From Streptomyces sp. NRRL B-3428 (GTDB taxonomy: Bacteria; Actinomycetota; Actinomycetes; Streptomycetales; Streptomycetaceae): DNA of 64,000 nt. Positions within the stretch are counted from its first letter, which is position 1, and each line of letters opens with the position of its first letter. Shown here in pieces: positions 55,840 through 63,474 of the stretch. Location of the stretch: positions 1-64,000 of the forward strand of contig JOGW01000004.1 in assembly GCA_000721375.1 (NCBI GenBank), read 5' to 3'. The position numbers and the translations under genes were made by a program. The notes under the pieces are model-generated. The model did no database searches. It was not told the DNA's origin and was given only the letters and a program-made list of their open reading frames with translations.

Positions 55840-57381
55840 GTGGCCAGGCGACCACTCCCGCGCATTCTGACCAGCGGCACCGCCTCCATCACCCGGAGCC
55901 GGGAGCTGGCCAGAACCGCAGCCGACAGCGCCACGGACGTACTCCATCCGTTGATCACCATCACTCGGGGACTGCGCCGCCTCGCAACCGCTGGGCGGCG
56001 CAAATGGACCGAGACTCCGAAGGACCGACGAGGACCCGTCCTGTTCCTCGTGGCGTCCTGTCTCCTGGTCGTGGTGCTCATTCCGTACGGTCCGCTGCTC
56101 GCTCTGATCTCCCTGATGGCAGCGGCCGCGTGGACGGGCCGGGACCGCACTCCGGTGCAGACCGGCCCGGACGAGAACCAGCTCCAGCGCCTGCACACGC
56201 TGTACGAGGCGCTGGTGCCGTATTTCTCCGTGCCTGAGGACCCGAGCCCGCTGTACGCGCACGGCGGGGAGTGGGAGAAGGCGTTCAAGGCCCACGAGTT
56301 CGACGACAGCGGCCGGATCAGCCGGCTCTCCCTGCGCTACCCCGCGTACTTCACCGACGGCGAGGCCGCGTCCCGGGCCCGTATCGAGCAGGTGCTGCAC
56401 GCGAAGTCGGGACGCGGGCGCGAGTACCACTTCGAGTGGGACGAGGAGGGCAACGAGCTCACCGTCAACGTGCTGCCGCCGCTGCCCACGGACATCGCCG
56501 CGCAGCGCTTCGTGACCACTCCCGGCGAGACCGTACTCGGCTTCACGGACGAGACCGCCGTCCAGCGCACACTGCCGGTCGTCGACGGGGCGGAGCAGCG
56601 CGACGTACCGCCGGTGGTCTGGCGCACCGGACCGCGCTCGACCGAGCCGCACCTTCTGATCGTCGGCCAGCCCGGCAGCGGCACCACGACCCTCATGCGC
56701 TCCCTCGCCCTGCAGGCCCTGGAGTACGGCGACATCCTGCTCGTCGAGGGCAGCGGCACCGGTGAGTACGCGTGTCTGACCGGCCGCCGTGGCGTCCTCG
56801 GCGTCGAGTGCGGGCTCGCGGGCGCCGCCGCCTGTCTGGAGTGGGCGGCGCACGAGACGGAGCGCCGGCTGATCGCCGCGAACCGCGCCCGCCAGGCCGG
56901 CCACCCCGCGCCCGACGACACCCGCCGCCCGCTGTGGATCTTCCTGGACCGGCCCAGCGTCCTCGGCCATCTGGCCGCGGCGGACGGACGCCAGGACCCG
57001 CAGGCGCTGCTCCAGGTCCCGCTGCGGCACGGGCGTGCGGCCAGTGTCACGGTGGTGGTGGCCGACCAGTTCGACACGATGGACGCGCTCAGCGACCCGG
57101 TGCGCCAGCACACCCGGGCGCGCGTGGTCCTGGGTGCCGCGCCGGCCGAGCAGATCGAGGCGGTGCTCGGCGCCTCGCCGCACACCACGCCCACCCCGGA
57201 CGTCCCGCCCGGCCGCGGCTACGCGCGAATGGGCGCGGGTCCGGTCCACCGTCTCCAGGTCCCGGCCACCCCGGACCCGTACGACGACGCGACCAGCGAC
57301 ACCCACCGGCGCGCGGTCCTCGACCTGCTGCCGGAGCGCGTCGCCACCGAGGACGACACGCTCAGCCCGACGAGCGCCTGA
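55840..57381 (+). CDS. Membrane-anchored FtsK/SpoIIIE-like ATPase with altered Walker A
   Basis: This 513-aa protein has a basic N-terminus, two membrane helices (about 66-98, VLFLVASCLLVVVLIPYG on) and an FtsK-like nucleotide-binding domain from about 270. The Walker A reads GQPGSGTTTL (276-285), with Thr282 where Lys is expected. The Walker B is PLWIFLD. FtsK-like proteins move DNA or act in secretion; without the lysine this one may bind nucleotide weakly or not at all. The GTG at 55840 has CAGGAG upstream. The Thr codon is clear in the sequence (56683-56685). Confidence 0.7.
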   Translation: MARRPLPRILTSGTASITRSRELARTAADSATDVLHPLITITRGLRRLATAGRRKWTETPKDRRGPVLFLVASCLLVVVLIPYGPLLALISLMAAAAWTGRDRTPVQTGPDENQLQRLHTLYEALVPYFSVPEDPSPLYAHGGEWEKAFKAHEFDDSGRISRLSLRYPAYFTDGEAASRARIEQVLHAKSGRGREYHFEWDEEGNELTVNVLPPLPTDIAAQRFVTTPGETVLGFTDETAVQRTLPVVDGAEQRDVPPVVWRTGPRSTEPHLLIVGQPGSGTTTLMRSLALQALEYGDILLVEGSGTGEYACLTGRRGVLGVECGLAGAAACLEWAAHETERRLIAANRARQAGHPAPDDTRRPLWIFLDRPSVLGHLAAADGRQDPQALLQVPLRHGRAASVTVVVADQFDTMDALSDPVRQHTRARVVLGAAPAEQIEAVLGASPHTTPTPDVPPGRGYARMGAGPVHRLQVPATPDPYDDATSDTHRRAVLDLLPERVATEDDTLSPTSA

Positions 57382-57430
57382 GCAGCGGCTCCACACCCGG
57401 CCCGGGCGGCTCACAGCGGCCCGGGCGGCC

Positions 57431-58930
57431 TTATGCGACGAACGTCTGCGGCTGGTGCACGCCGCCTCCGGCTCCGCCTTCGACGAGCCGGGCCGCGGCG
57501 GCGAGTCGTACCGCGGCCTCGTCGGCCAGCGCGCCGCCCACCGTGAACGGCAGCCGTACGAAGCCCTCGAAGGCCCCGTCCACGCCGAACCGCGGCCCCG
57601 AAGGCACCCGCACACCGACCCGCTCACCGACCTCGGCGAGCCGCGAACCGGACAGGCCCCCGGCGCGCACCCAGAGCGTGAGTCCGCCGTGCGGCACCTC
57701 GAACTCCCAGTCCGGCAGCTCACGGCGCACGGCCGCGACCAGCGCGTCCCGGTTCTCCAGGGCCTGGGTGCGCCGGATCGCCACGGCCTCCTCCCAACCC
57801 CCCGTGCTCATCAGCCAGTTGACGGCCAGCTGCTCCACCACCGGCGTACCGAGGTCGGCGTACGCGCGGGCCGCGACCAGACTGCGGATGATGTCGGGAG
57901 CGGCCCGTACCCAGCCGATCCGCATACCGGCCCAGAACGCCTTGCTCGCCGAGCCGACCGTGATCACCGACGAGCCCGCCGGATCGAAGGCGCACACCGG
58001 CCGCGGCATCTCGAAGCCGGGCTCGAGCCACAGCTCGCTCATCGTCTCGTCGACGACCAGGACCGTGCCCGCGGACCGTGCCGCGTCCACCAGCGCACGC
58101 CGCTGGTCGCCGTCGGGCAGCGCACCCGTCGGATTGTGGAAGTCGGCCACGACGTAGGCGAGTCGGGGCGCGGACTCGCGCAGCACCTGACGCCAGCGGT
58201 CCAGGTCCCAGCCGCTGAGCCCGTCCCCCATGGCGACCGGCACAAGCCGCGCTCCGGCTTCACGCATCAGCTGCAGGATGTTCGCGTACGAGGGCGACTC
58301 GACCGCGATGCGCTCACCGCGCGGCGCGAACAGATGACAGATCGCGTCGATCGCGCCCATGGCCCCCGTGGTGACCATGATCTGCTCGGGCATGGTCGGG
58401 ATGCCGCGTTCGGTGTAGCGGTCGGCGATCATCTGCCGCAGAGCGGGCAGGCCCGCCGGGTAGTCACCGTGCGTGTGTGCGTACGGCGGTAGCTCTTCGA
58501 GGGCGCCCTGCACCGCGCGCGTGAGCCACGGTTCGGGCGCGGGCAGTGCGGCGCAGCCGAGGTCGATCATCGAGCCGAGCGCCTCGGGCGGCAGCGGTTC
58601 GAGACCGCGCGCGGGCAGTGGGTTCCCGGCCGGTACGGCGGTCCAACTGCCCGCTCCGCGACGGGATTCCAGGAACCCTTCGGTGCGCAGCGCCTCGTAC
58701 GCGGCTGCCACCGTCGTCCGGCTGACGTTGAGCGACTGGGCCAGCTCCCGCTCGGCGGGCAGCCGGGCGGCGACCGGGACGCGGCCTTCGAGTACGAGGG
58801 TGCGTACGCCGTCCGCGAGGGCGCGGTAGGCGGGCGGGCGGCGGGTGCCGGGACCGGCGGGGCGCGCCTGCTGCGAGGTGATGAGACGTGCGAGCTGGGT
58901 GGAGCCCACCGCCGAAGTCCACTGCGCCAT
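57431..58930 (-). CDS. MocR/PdxR-type regulator (GntR-aminotransferase fusion)
   Basis: This 499-aa protein fuses a GntR winged helix (YRALADGVRTLVLEGRVPVA, SLNVSRTTVAAAYEALRTEG) to a class I aminotransferase domain. The PLP-binding lysine is in VGSASKAFWAGMRIGW, preceded by VADFHNPTGALPDG. MocR proteins use PLP as effector or cofactor and usually regulate an adjacent divergent gene, here the YczE membrane protein. A pair of TGGCC-based repeats in the 147-bp gap is the likely operator. Confidence 0.9.
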   Translation of the reverse strand: MAQWTSAVGSTQLARLITSQQARPAGPGTRRPPAYRALADGVRTLVLEGRVPVAARLPAERELAQSLNVSRTTVAAAYEALRTEGFLESRRGAGSWTAVPAGNPLPARGLEPLPPEALGSMIDLGCAALPAPEPWLTRAVQGALEELPPYAHTHGDYPAGLPALRQMIADRYTERGIPTMPEQIMVTTGAMGAIDAICHLFAPRGERIAVESPSYANILQLMREAGARLVPVAMGDGLSGWDLDRWRQVLRESAPRLAYVVADFHNPTGALPDGDQRRALVDAARSAGTVLVVDETMSELWLEPGFEMPRPVCAFDPAGSSVITVGSASKAFWAGMRIGWVRAAPDIIRSLVAARAYADLGTPVVEQLAVNWLMSTGGWEEAVAIRRTQALENRDALVAAVRRELPDWEFEVPHGGLTLWVRAGGLSGSRLAEVGERVGVRVPSGPRFGVDGAFEGFVRLPFTVGGALADEAAVRLAAAARLVEGGAGGGVHQPQTFVA

Positions 58931-58953
58931 GAAACCAGTCCACCTTCCCCGAA

Positions 58954-59015
58954 TTGGCCCTATCGGCCCTCTCCTGGCAAGCCACAGAGTGTCATGTGTC
59001 GGCCAGTTAAGGCCA
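58954..59015. promoter_or_regulatory. Facing TGGCC repeats, likely MocR operator
   Basis: TTGGCCCTATCGGCC (58954-58968) and GGCCAGTTAAGGCCA (59001-59015) are imperfect inverted copies of one element between the divergent MocR and YczE genes. Their placement over the shared promoter region suits a MocR dimer. Confidence 0.5.
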
Positions 59016-59077
59016 CTGCCCCTCTGGGTGCAGGCCACAGAGCGGCAAGTTGCCGCAGAACCACCGAGGGGGACCCC

Positions 59078-59731
59078 TTGCCGAGCGGCACGCATCTGAC
59101 CCGCCGCCTCATCCAGCTCTACGCGGGCCTCGCTCTGTACGGCGCGAGCTCGGCGCTCCTGCTGCGCTCCGGCCTGGGCCTCGAGCCGTGGAACGTCCTG
59201 CACGAGGGCATCGCCGAGAAGACCGGCCTGACCATCGGTGTCGTCTCGATCATCGTCGGCGCGCTCGTCCTGCTCCTGTGGATCCCGCTGAAGCAGAAGC
59301 CCGGACTCGGCACCGTCTCCAATGTGTTCGCGGTCGGCCTGGCCATGGACGGCACGCTCGCCCTCGTCCCCGACGCACAGGGCTGGCCGCTGCGGGTGTC
59401 CGCCCTGGTCGGCGGCATCCTCCTCAATGGTGTGGCGACCGGCCTCTACATCTCCGCCAAGTTCGGCCCGGGACCGCGCGACGGCCTGATGACCGGCCTC
59501 AACCACGCCACCGGCTGGTCGATCCGGCTGTCCCGTACCTGCGTCGAGATCGCCGTGGTGGCCACCGGGTTCCTGCTCGGCGGCACCGTCGGTGTCGGCA
59601 CGGTCCTCTACGCGCTGGCCATCGGTCCGCTGGCCCAGTTCTTCCTGCGCTTCTTCGCCATCCCGGATCCGCAGTCCGGCAGCCGGGTGGTCGCCGGCTC
59701 GCCACGCAAGCGGGCGATACTTCGGTCGTGA
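59078..59731 (+). CDS. YczE/YyaS-family membrane protein
   Basis: This 217-aa protein has about five membrane helices. Family marks are GLGLEPWNVLHEGIAEKTGL and KFGPGPRDGLMTGLNHATGW. The TTG at 59078 is chosen for its GAGGGGG site. YczE-like proteins are found beside MocR regulators and are thought to transport or sense a vitamin-like or sulphur compound, which is not proven. Its stop overlaps the next start by 4 bases. Confidence 0.85.
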   Translation: MPSGTHLTRRLIQLYAGLALYGASSALLLRSGLGLEPWNVLHEGIAEKTGLTIGVVSIIVGALVLLLWIPLKQKPGLGTVSNVFAVGLAMDGTLALVPDAQGWPLRVSALVGGILLNGVATGLYISAKFGPGPRDGLMTGLNHATGWSIRLSRTCVEIAVVATGFLLGGTVGVGTVLYALAIGPLAQFFLRFFAIPDPQSGSRVVAGSPRKRAILRS

Positions 59732-60504
59732 CCTCGCCGAACCCCCCGATACGCCACCCCTACCTCGACGCCGCCCTTCCGCTCGCCTTCGCCCACCGGG
59801 GCGGGGCGGCGGACGGTCTGGAGAACACCGAGGCCGCGTTCCGCAGCGCTGTCGACTCCGGCTACCGCTATCTCGAGACGGATGTGCACGCCACGGCGGA
59901 CGGCCGGCTTGTCGCCTTCCACGACTCCACGCTCGACCGGGTCACGGACACCGGCGGAAGGATCGCCGAGCTGCGCTGGCCGGAGGTGCGCGAGGCGCGG
60001 GTCGCGGGCAAACAGCCCGTCCCCCTCTTCGAGGACCTCCTCGAAGCGTTCCCCGAGGCCCGCTGGAACGTGGACGTGAAGGCGGAGCCCGCGCTGCTCC
60101 CCCTGCTGGATCTCATCCGTCGTACGGACGCCTGGGACCGAGTCTGCATCGGCTCCTTCTCGGAGTCCCGCGTCGCCCGCGCCCAGCGGCTCGGCGGCCC
60201 GCGCCTGGCCACCTCGCTCGGCACCTCGGGCGTGCTCGCCCTGCGCCTGCGTTCCCTCGGCGTCCCCGCCCCGCTGCGCCGCGGCGCCGTCGCCGCACAG
60301 GTCCCCGAGACCCAGTCCGGCATCCGCGTGGTCGACCGCCGCTTCGTGCGCACCGCCCACGCGCTCGGCCTGCAGGTCCACGTGTGGACCGTGAACGACC
60401 GGGCACGGATGGAGCGACTCCTCGACCTGGGAGTGGATGGCATCATGACCGATCACACGGGGACACTGATCGAGGTGCTCAAGGAGCGCGGGGCCTGGGC
60501 CTGA
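59728..60504 (+). CDS. glpQ: Glycerophosphodiester phosphodiesterase
   Basis: This 258-aa cytoplasmic GDPD cleaves glycerophosphodiesters to glycerol 3-phosphate and an alcohol. Catalytic and metal residues are visible in LAFAHRGGAADGLENTEAAF (His, Arg, Glu), YLETDVHATADGRLVAFHD (Glu, Asp, His) and NVDVKAEP. The GTG at 59728 overlaps the previous stop. There is no signal peptide, unlike secreted GlpQ enzymes. Confidence 0.9.
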   Translation: MTSPNPPIRHPYLDAALPLAFAHRGGAADGLENTEAAFRSAVDSGYRYLETDVHATADGRLVAFHDSTLDRVTDTGGRIAELRWPEVREARVAGKQPVPLFEDLLEAFPEARWNVDVKAEPALLPLLDLIRRTDAWDRVCIGSFSESRVARAQRLGGPRLATSLGTSGVLALRLRSLGVPAPLRRGAVAAQVPETQSGIRVVDRRFVRTAHALGLQVHVWTVNDRARMERLLDLGVDGIMTDHTGTLIEVLKERGAWA

Positions 60505-60539
60505 GCGCAGCCCTCGACCAGCAGGAGCGAGGGGGCGCG

Positions 60540-61886
60540 GTGGGCGCGGACACCGTAGTGGAACGCAGCGGGCACGAGCAGCGCCGCCGCGAACAACGGG
60601 GCTGGTACTTCTACGACTGGGCCTGCTCGGTCTACTCGACCAGCGTCCTCACCGTGTTCCTCGGCCCGTATCTCACCGAGATCACCAAGTCCGCCGCGGA
60701 CGCCGACGGCTTCGTGCACCCGCTCGGCATCCCGGTACGGGCGGGTTCCTTCTTCGCGTACTCGGTCTCGGCCTCGCTCGTCGTGGCCATCGTCCTGATG
60801 CCCCTGGCCGGCGCGGTGGCCGACCGCACCGGCCGCAAGAAGCCGCTGCTCGCCGCCTCGGCCTATCTGGGCGCCGCGGCCACCACGGGCATGTTCCTGC
60901 TCGACGGCGACCGCTATCTCCTCGGCGGCGTCCTCCTGGTGATCGCCAACGCCACGTTCGCCGTGGCCATGGCCCTCTACAACTCGTATCTCCCCCAGAT
61001 CGCCACCCCTGACGAGCGCGACGCCGTCTCCTCGCGCGGCTGGGCCTTCGGCTACACCTCGGGCGCGCTCGTCCTGGTGCTCAACCTGATCCTCTACCTG
61101 GGCCACGACTCCTTCGGCGTCTCGGAGGGCATGGCCGTACGCATCTGCCTGGCCTCGGCGGGCCTGTGGTGGGGTGCCTTCGCGCTGATCCCGCTACGCA
61201 GGCTGCGCGACCGCCGCCGCGATCCGGCCGACCAGGCCGCGGCGATCGGCGGTTGGCGCCAACTGCGCGCCACGTTGAAGGACATGCGCCGCCACCCGCT
61301 GACCCTGGCCTTCCTCCTCGCGTATCTCGTCTACAACGACGGCATCCAGACGGTGATCTCCCAGGCCTCGATCTACGGCTCCGAGGAACTCGGCCTCGAC
61401 CAGTCCACGCTCATCGTGGCGGTCCTCCTGGTCCAGCTGCTCGCCATCGCGGGCGCGCTCGGGATGGGGCGGCTCGCCCGGGTGCATGGGGCCAAGCGGA
61501 CGATTCTCGGATCGCTGATCGCCTGGACCGTGATCATCGGTGCGGGCTACTTCCTGCCCGCCGGTACGCCCGTCTGGTTCTTCGTCCTGGCCGCCGGTAT
61601 CGGCCTGGTCCTCGGCGGATCGCAGGCCCTGTCGAGGTCCCTGTTCTCGCATCTGGTGCCGCAGGGCAAGGAGGCCGAGTACTTCTCCGCGTACGAGATG
61701 AGCGACCGCGGCATGAGCTGGCTCGGCCCGCTGATCTTCGGTCTGACCTACCAGGCCACCGGCAGCTACCGGGACGCGATCGTCTCGCTCGTGGTCTTCT
61801 TCGCGCTCGGGTTCGTGCTCCTCGCGCGGGTCCCGGTACGCCGGGCCATCGCGGCCGCGGGCAATCCCGTGCCCGAACGCATCTGA
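60540..61886 (+). CDS. MFS transporter, UMF1 (Atg22-like) type
   Basis: This 448-aa 12-helix transporter has the UMF1 opening RGWYFYDWACSVYSTSVLTV. Further marks are PLAGAVADRTGRKKPLLAA and ALYNSYLPQIATPDERDAVSSRGWAFGY. The substrate is unknown; yeast Atg22 exports amino acids from vacuoles. The GTG at 60540 follows GAGGGGG. It lies 35 bases after the GDPD gene and ends the operon. Confidence 0.87.
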   Translation: MGADTVVERSGHEQRRREQRGWYFYDWACSVYSTSVLTVFLGPYLTEITKSAADADGFVHPLGIPVRAGSFFAYSVSASLVVAIVLMPLAGAVADRTGRKKPLLAASAYLGAAATTGMFLLDGDRYLLGGVLLVIANATFAVAMALYNSYLPQIATPDERDAVSSRGWAFGYTSGALVLVLNLILYLGHDSFGVSEGMAVRICLASAGLWWGAFALIPLRRLRDRRRDPADQAAAIGGWRQLRATLKDMRRHPLTLAFLLAYLVYNDGIQTVISQASIYGSEELGLDQSTLIVAVLLVQLLAIAGALGMGRLARVHGAKRTILGSLIAWTVIIGAGYFLPAGTPVWFFVLAAGIGLVLGGSQALSRSLFSHLVPQGKEAEYFSAYEMSDRGMSWLGPLIFGLTYQATGSYRDAIVSLVVFFALGFVLLARVPVRRAIAAAGNPVPERI

Positions 61887-61915
61887 GAAAACTTCGGGTA
61901 AACCGGGGGGCGGAT

Positions 61916-61969
61916 TTAACACCGGGTGACAAAGGCCGGTAGTGTACGCCTTTGGCCTACCGGGCGTAC
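61916..61969 (+). promoter_or_regulatory. Overlapping inverted repeats with a possible promoter
   Basis: CCGGTAG (61936-61942) pairs with CTACCGG (61957-61963), and GTACGCC (61944-61950) pairs with GGCGTAC (61963-61969), so two alternative hairpins interlock. TTAACA (61916) and TAGTGT (61940) also form a promoter-like pair with 18 bases between. It may end the MFS transcript, start an rbpA transcript, or both. Confidence 0.4.
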
Positions 61970-62021
61970 CGTTCCTTCACGCTAAAGAAACTCAAGCGTT
62001 GGGTGACATCTCCTGCCAGAT

Positions 62022-62050
62022 GTGACAAACCGGACCAGGGTGGGTACAAC
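62022..62050 (+). promoter_or_regulatory. Vegetative-type promoter of rbpA
   Basis: GTGACA (62022-62027), 17 bases, TACAAC (62045-62050) is a good HrdB-type promoter pointing at rbpA. The transcript would have a leader of about 115 bases. Confidence 0.55.
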
Positions 62051-62087
62051 AAGGGGCGGCTAAGACGGCGACGCGTGACCCGGAACG

Positions 62088-62113
62088 GGAATCTTTACCG
62101 CCGACCGGACGTT
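62088..62113 (+). promoter_or_regulatory. SigR (oxidative thiol stress) promoter of rbpA
   Basis: GGAAT (62088-62092), exactly 18 bases, GTT (62111-62113) matches the SigR consensus. In S. coelicolor rbpA is a known SigR target, so induction by disulphide stress is expected here too. Confidence 0.85.
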
Positions 62114-62174
62114 GACCGGATGACGACGACAGCGACACCTGTCCTGTGGGCGACAAGCCCGGGAGGCACGATTC

Positions 62175-62549
62175 ATGAGTGAGCGAGCTCTTCGCGGCAC
62201 GCGACTCGTAGTGACCAGCTACGAGACCGACCGCGGCATCGACCTGGCTCCGCGCCAGGCGGTGGAGTACGCATGCGAGAACGGACATCGATTTGAGATG
62301 CCGTTCTCGGTGGAAGCAGAAATCCCTGCGGAGTGGGAGTGCAAGGTCTGCGGGGCCCAGGCACTTCTCGTGGACGGCGACGGCCCTGAGGAGAAGAAGG
62401 CCAAGCCCGCGCGTACGCATTGGGACATGCTCATGGAGCGGCGTACGCGGGAGGAGCTGGAGGAGGTCCTGGCCGAGCGCCTGGCCGTCCTGCGCTCCGG
62501 GGCGATGAACATCGCCGTGCACCCGCGCGACAGCCGCAAGACGGCATAA
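62175..62549 (+). CDS. rbpA: RNA polymerase-binding protein RbpA
   Basis: This 124-aa actinobacterial transcription factor binds RNA polymerase and the principal sigma factor and stabilises the open complex; it also raises tolerance to rifampicin. The core domain has the zinc-type cysteines in YACENGHRFE and WECKVCGAQA. The basic linker and sigma-interacting helix end in HWDMLMERRTREELEEVLAE. Length and start are standard. It is served by a vegetative and a SigR promoter and followed by a strong terminator. Confidence 0.97.
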   Translation: MSERALRGTRLVVTSYETDRGIDLAPRQAVEYACENGHRFEMPFSVEAEIPAEWECKVCGAQALLVDGDGPEEKKAKPARTHWDMLMERRTREELEEVLAERLAVLRSGAMNIAVHPRDSRKTA

Positions 62550-62575
62550 CGCGGTACACGCGGTACATACGCAGC

Positions 62576-62628
62576 ACCGGACCGGGGGCGCGGACACTGA
62601 TGTGTCTGCGCCCCCGGTCCGGTTTTGC
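62576..62628 (+). terminator. Rho-independent terminator after rbpA
   Basis: A long GC stem (ACCGGACCGGGGGCGC at 62576 pairing to 62623, with one mismatch) around a short loop is followed by TTTTG. It is the strongest terminator in this part of the window. Confidence 0.9.
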
Positions 62629-62654
62629 GTAGGCGGTCAGATTCCTGCCTGCAC

Positions 62655-62736
62655 GGTGACCGTCACGTCCAGGTGACCGTGACGTCCGGTGACCGTGACG
62701 TCCGGTGACCGTCACGTCCCCGTGATCGTCACGTCC
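62655..62736. repeat. Five-unit 16-bp repeat array between rbpA and fxsA
   Basis: Units of GGTGACCGTSACGTCC start at 62655, 62672, 62688, 62704 and 62721; the last varies at its first bases. Units 2, 3 and 4 are contiguous, with one base before units 2 and 5. Each C-containing unit includes the palindrome GTGACCGTCAC. The array lies between the convergent rbpA and fxsA genes, downstream of the terminator. Confidence 0.9.
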
Positions 62737-62799
62737 CTGGAACGCGACCGGCCGGGCACACACCCATAGGGCGCGCACCCGGCCGGGTACATCTGCGGG

Positions 62800-63399
62800 T
62801 CAGGAGCCGATCGGCGGGTACGGCCCGTCGTCTCGGCGCGGGCGCTCCTCGTGGGAGCTGTCCTCGCGGATCACCTCGCCCTGGACGACCTTGCCGTCGG
62901 GGCGGTGGATACGGGCCTGCTGGAAGGCGTTCTCGAAGGTGCCGGGGCCGGCCTCGGCCAGGCGCTTCTCGAAGGACTTCTCGGCCCGCCTGGCGACGAT
63001 CTTGCGGACCGGCGGCAGCAGACAGATCAGGCCCAGGGCGTCGGAGAGCAGTCCGGGCATGATCAGGAGCAGACCGCCGAGCATCGTCAGACCATTGCCA
63101 CGGCTCTGCTGGGGCGAGGGCGGGGCCTCGCCGGTGGCCGCGGCGGTCTGGGCCTGCTGCAGAGTCTCGGTCAGGCTGCGGAAGGCACGGCGGCCGGCCC
63201 GCTTGATCACCACGGAGCCGAGCACAACGCCGGCCAGGAGCAGCAGGAAGACCACGAAGCCACTGGTCGCCTGGGCGACCTGGATCAGCAGCCAGATCTC
63301 GAGCACCAGCCAGGCGGCGATGCCGAGCGGCAGAAACCGGAGCACCTTCGAACGGCCCGCAGGGCGTCCGGAGGGGCGTGCTGTCGGAGGCGTCGTCAT
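62800..63399 (-). CDS. fxsA: FxsA-family membrane protein
   Basis: This 199-aa FxsA/UPF0716 protein has helices LPLGIAAWLVLEIWLLIQVA, GFVVFLLLLAGVVLGSVVI and a third at TMLGGLLLIMPGLLSDALGL, the last being the family signature. E. coli FxsA overproduction blocks F-plasmid exclusion of phage T7; the normal role is unknown. A charged C-terminal tail extends into the cytoplasm. It lies next to the mannosyltransferase gene on the same strand. Confidence 0.9.
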   Translation of the reverse strand: MTTPPTARPSGRPAGRSKVLRFLPLGIAAWLVLEIWLLIQVAQATSGFVVFLLLLAGVVLGSVVIKRAGRRAFRSLTETLQQAQTAAATGEAPPSPQQSRGNGLTMLGGLLLIMPGLLSDALGLICLLPPVRKIVARRAEKSFEKRLAEAGPGTFENAFQQARIHRPDGKVVQGEVIREDSSHEERPRRDDGPYPPIGS

Positions 63400-63474
63400 G
63401 TATCCAGTGTGCCGTGCACCGCATCCGTACGGCGTAAGGGCGAGATCAGCTCCGCCGCGTACGCCGGACGTGGC

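Noticed and set aside
57382..57430. Terminator between the FtsK-like and MocR genes
   Set aside because: The gap has two GCCCGGGC palindromes, but they form a direct repeat more than a single good stem, with no T run.
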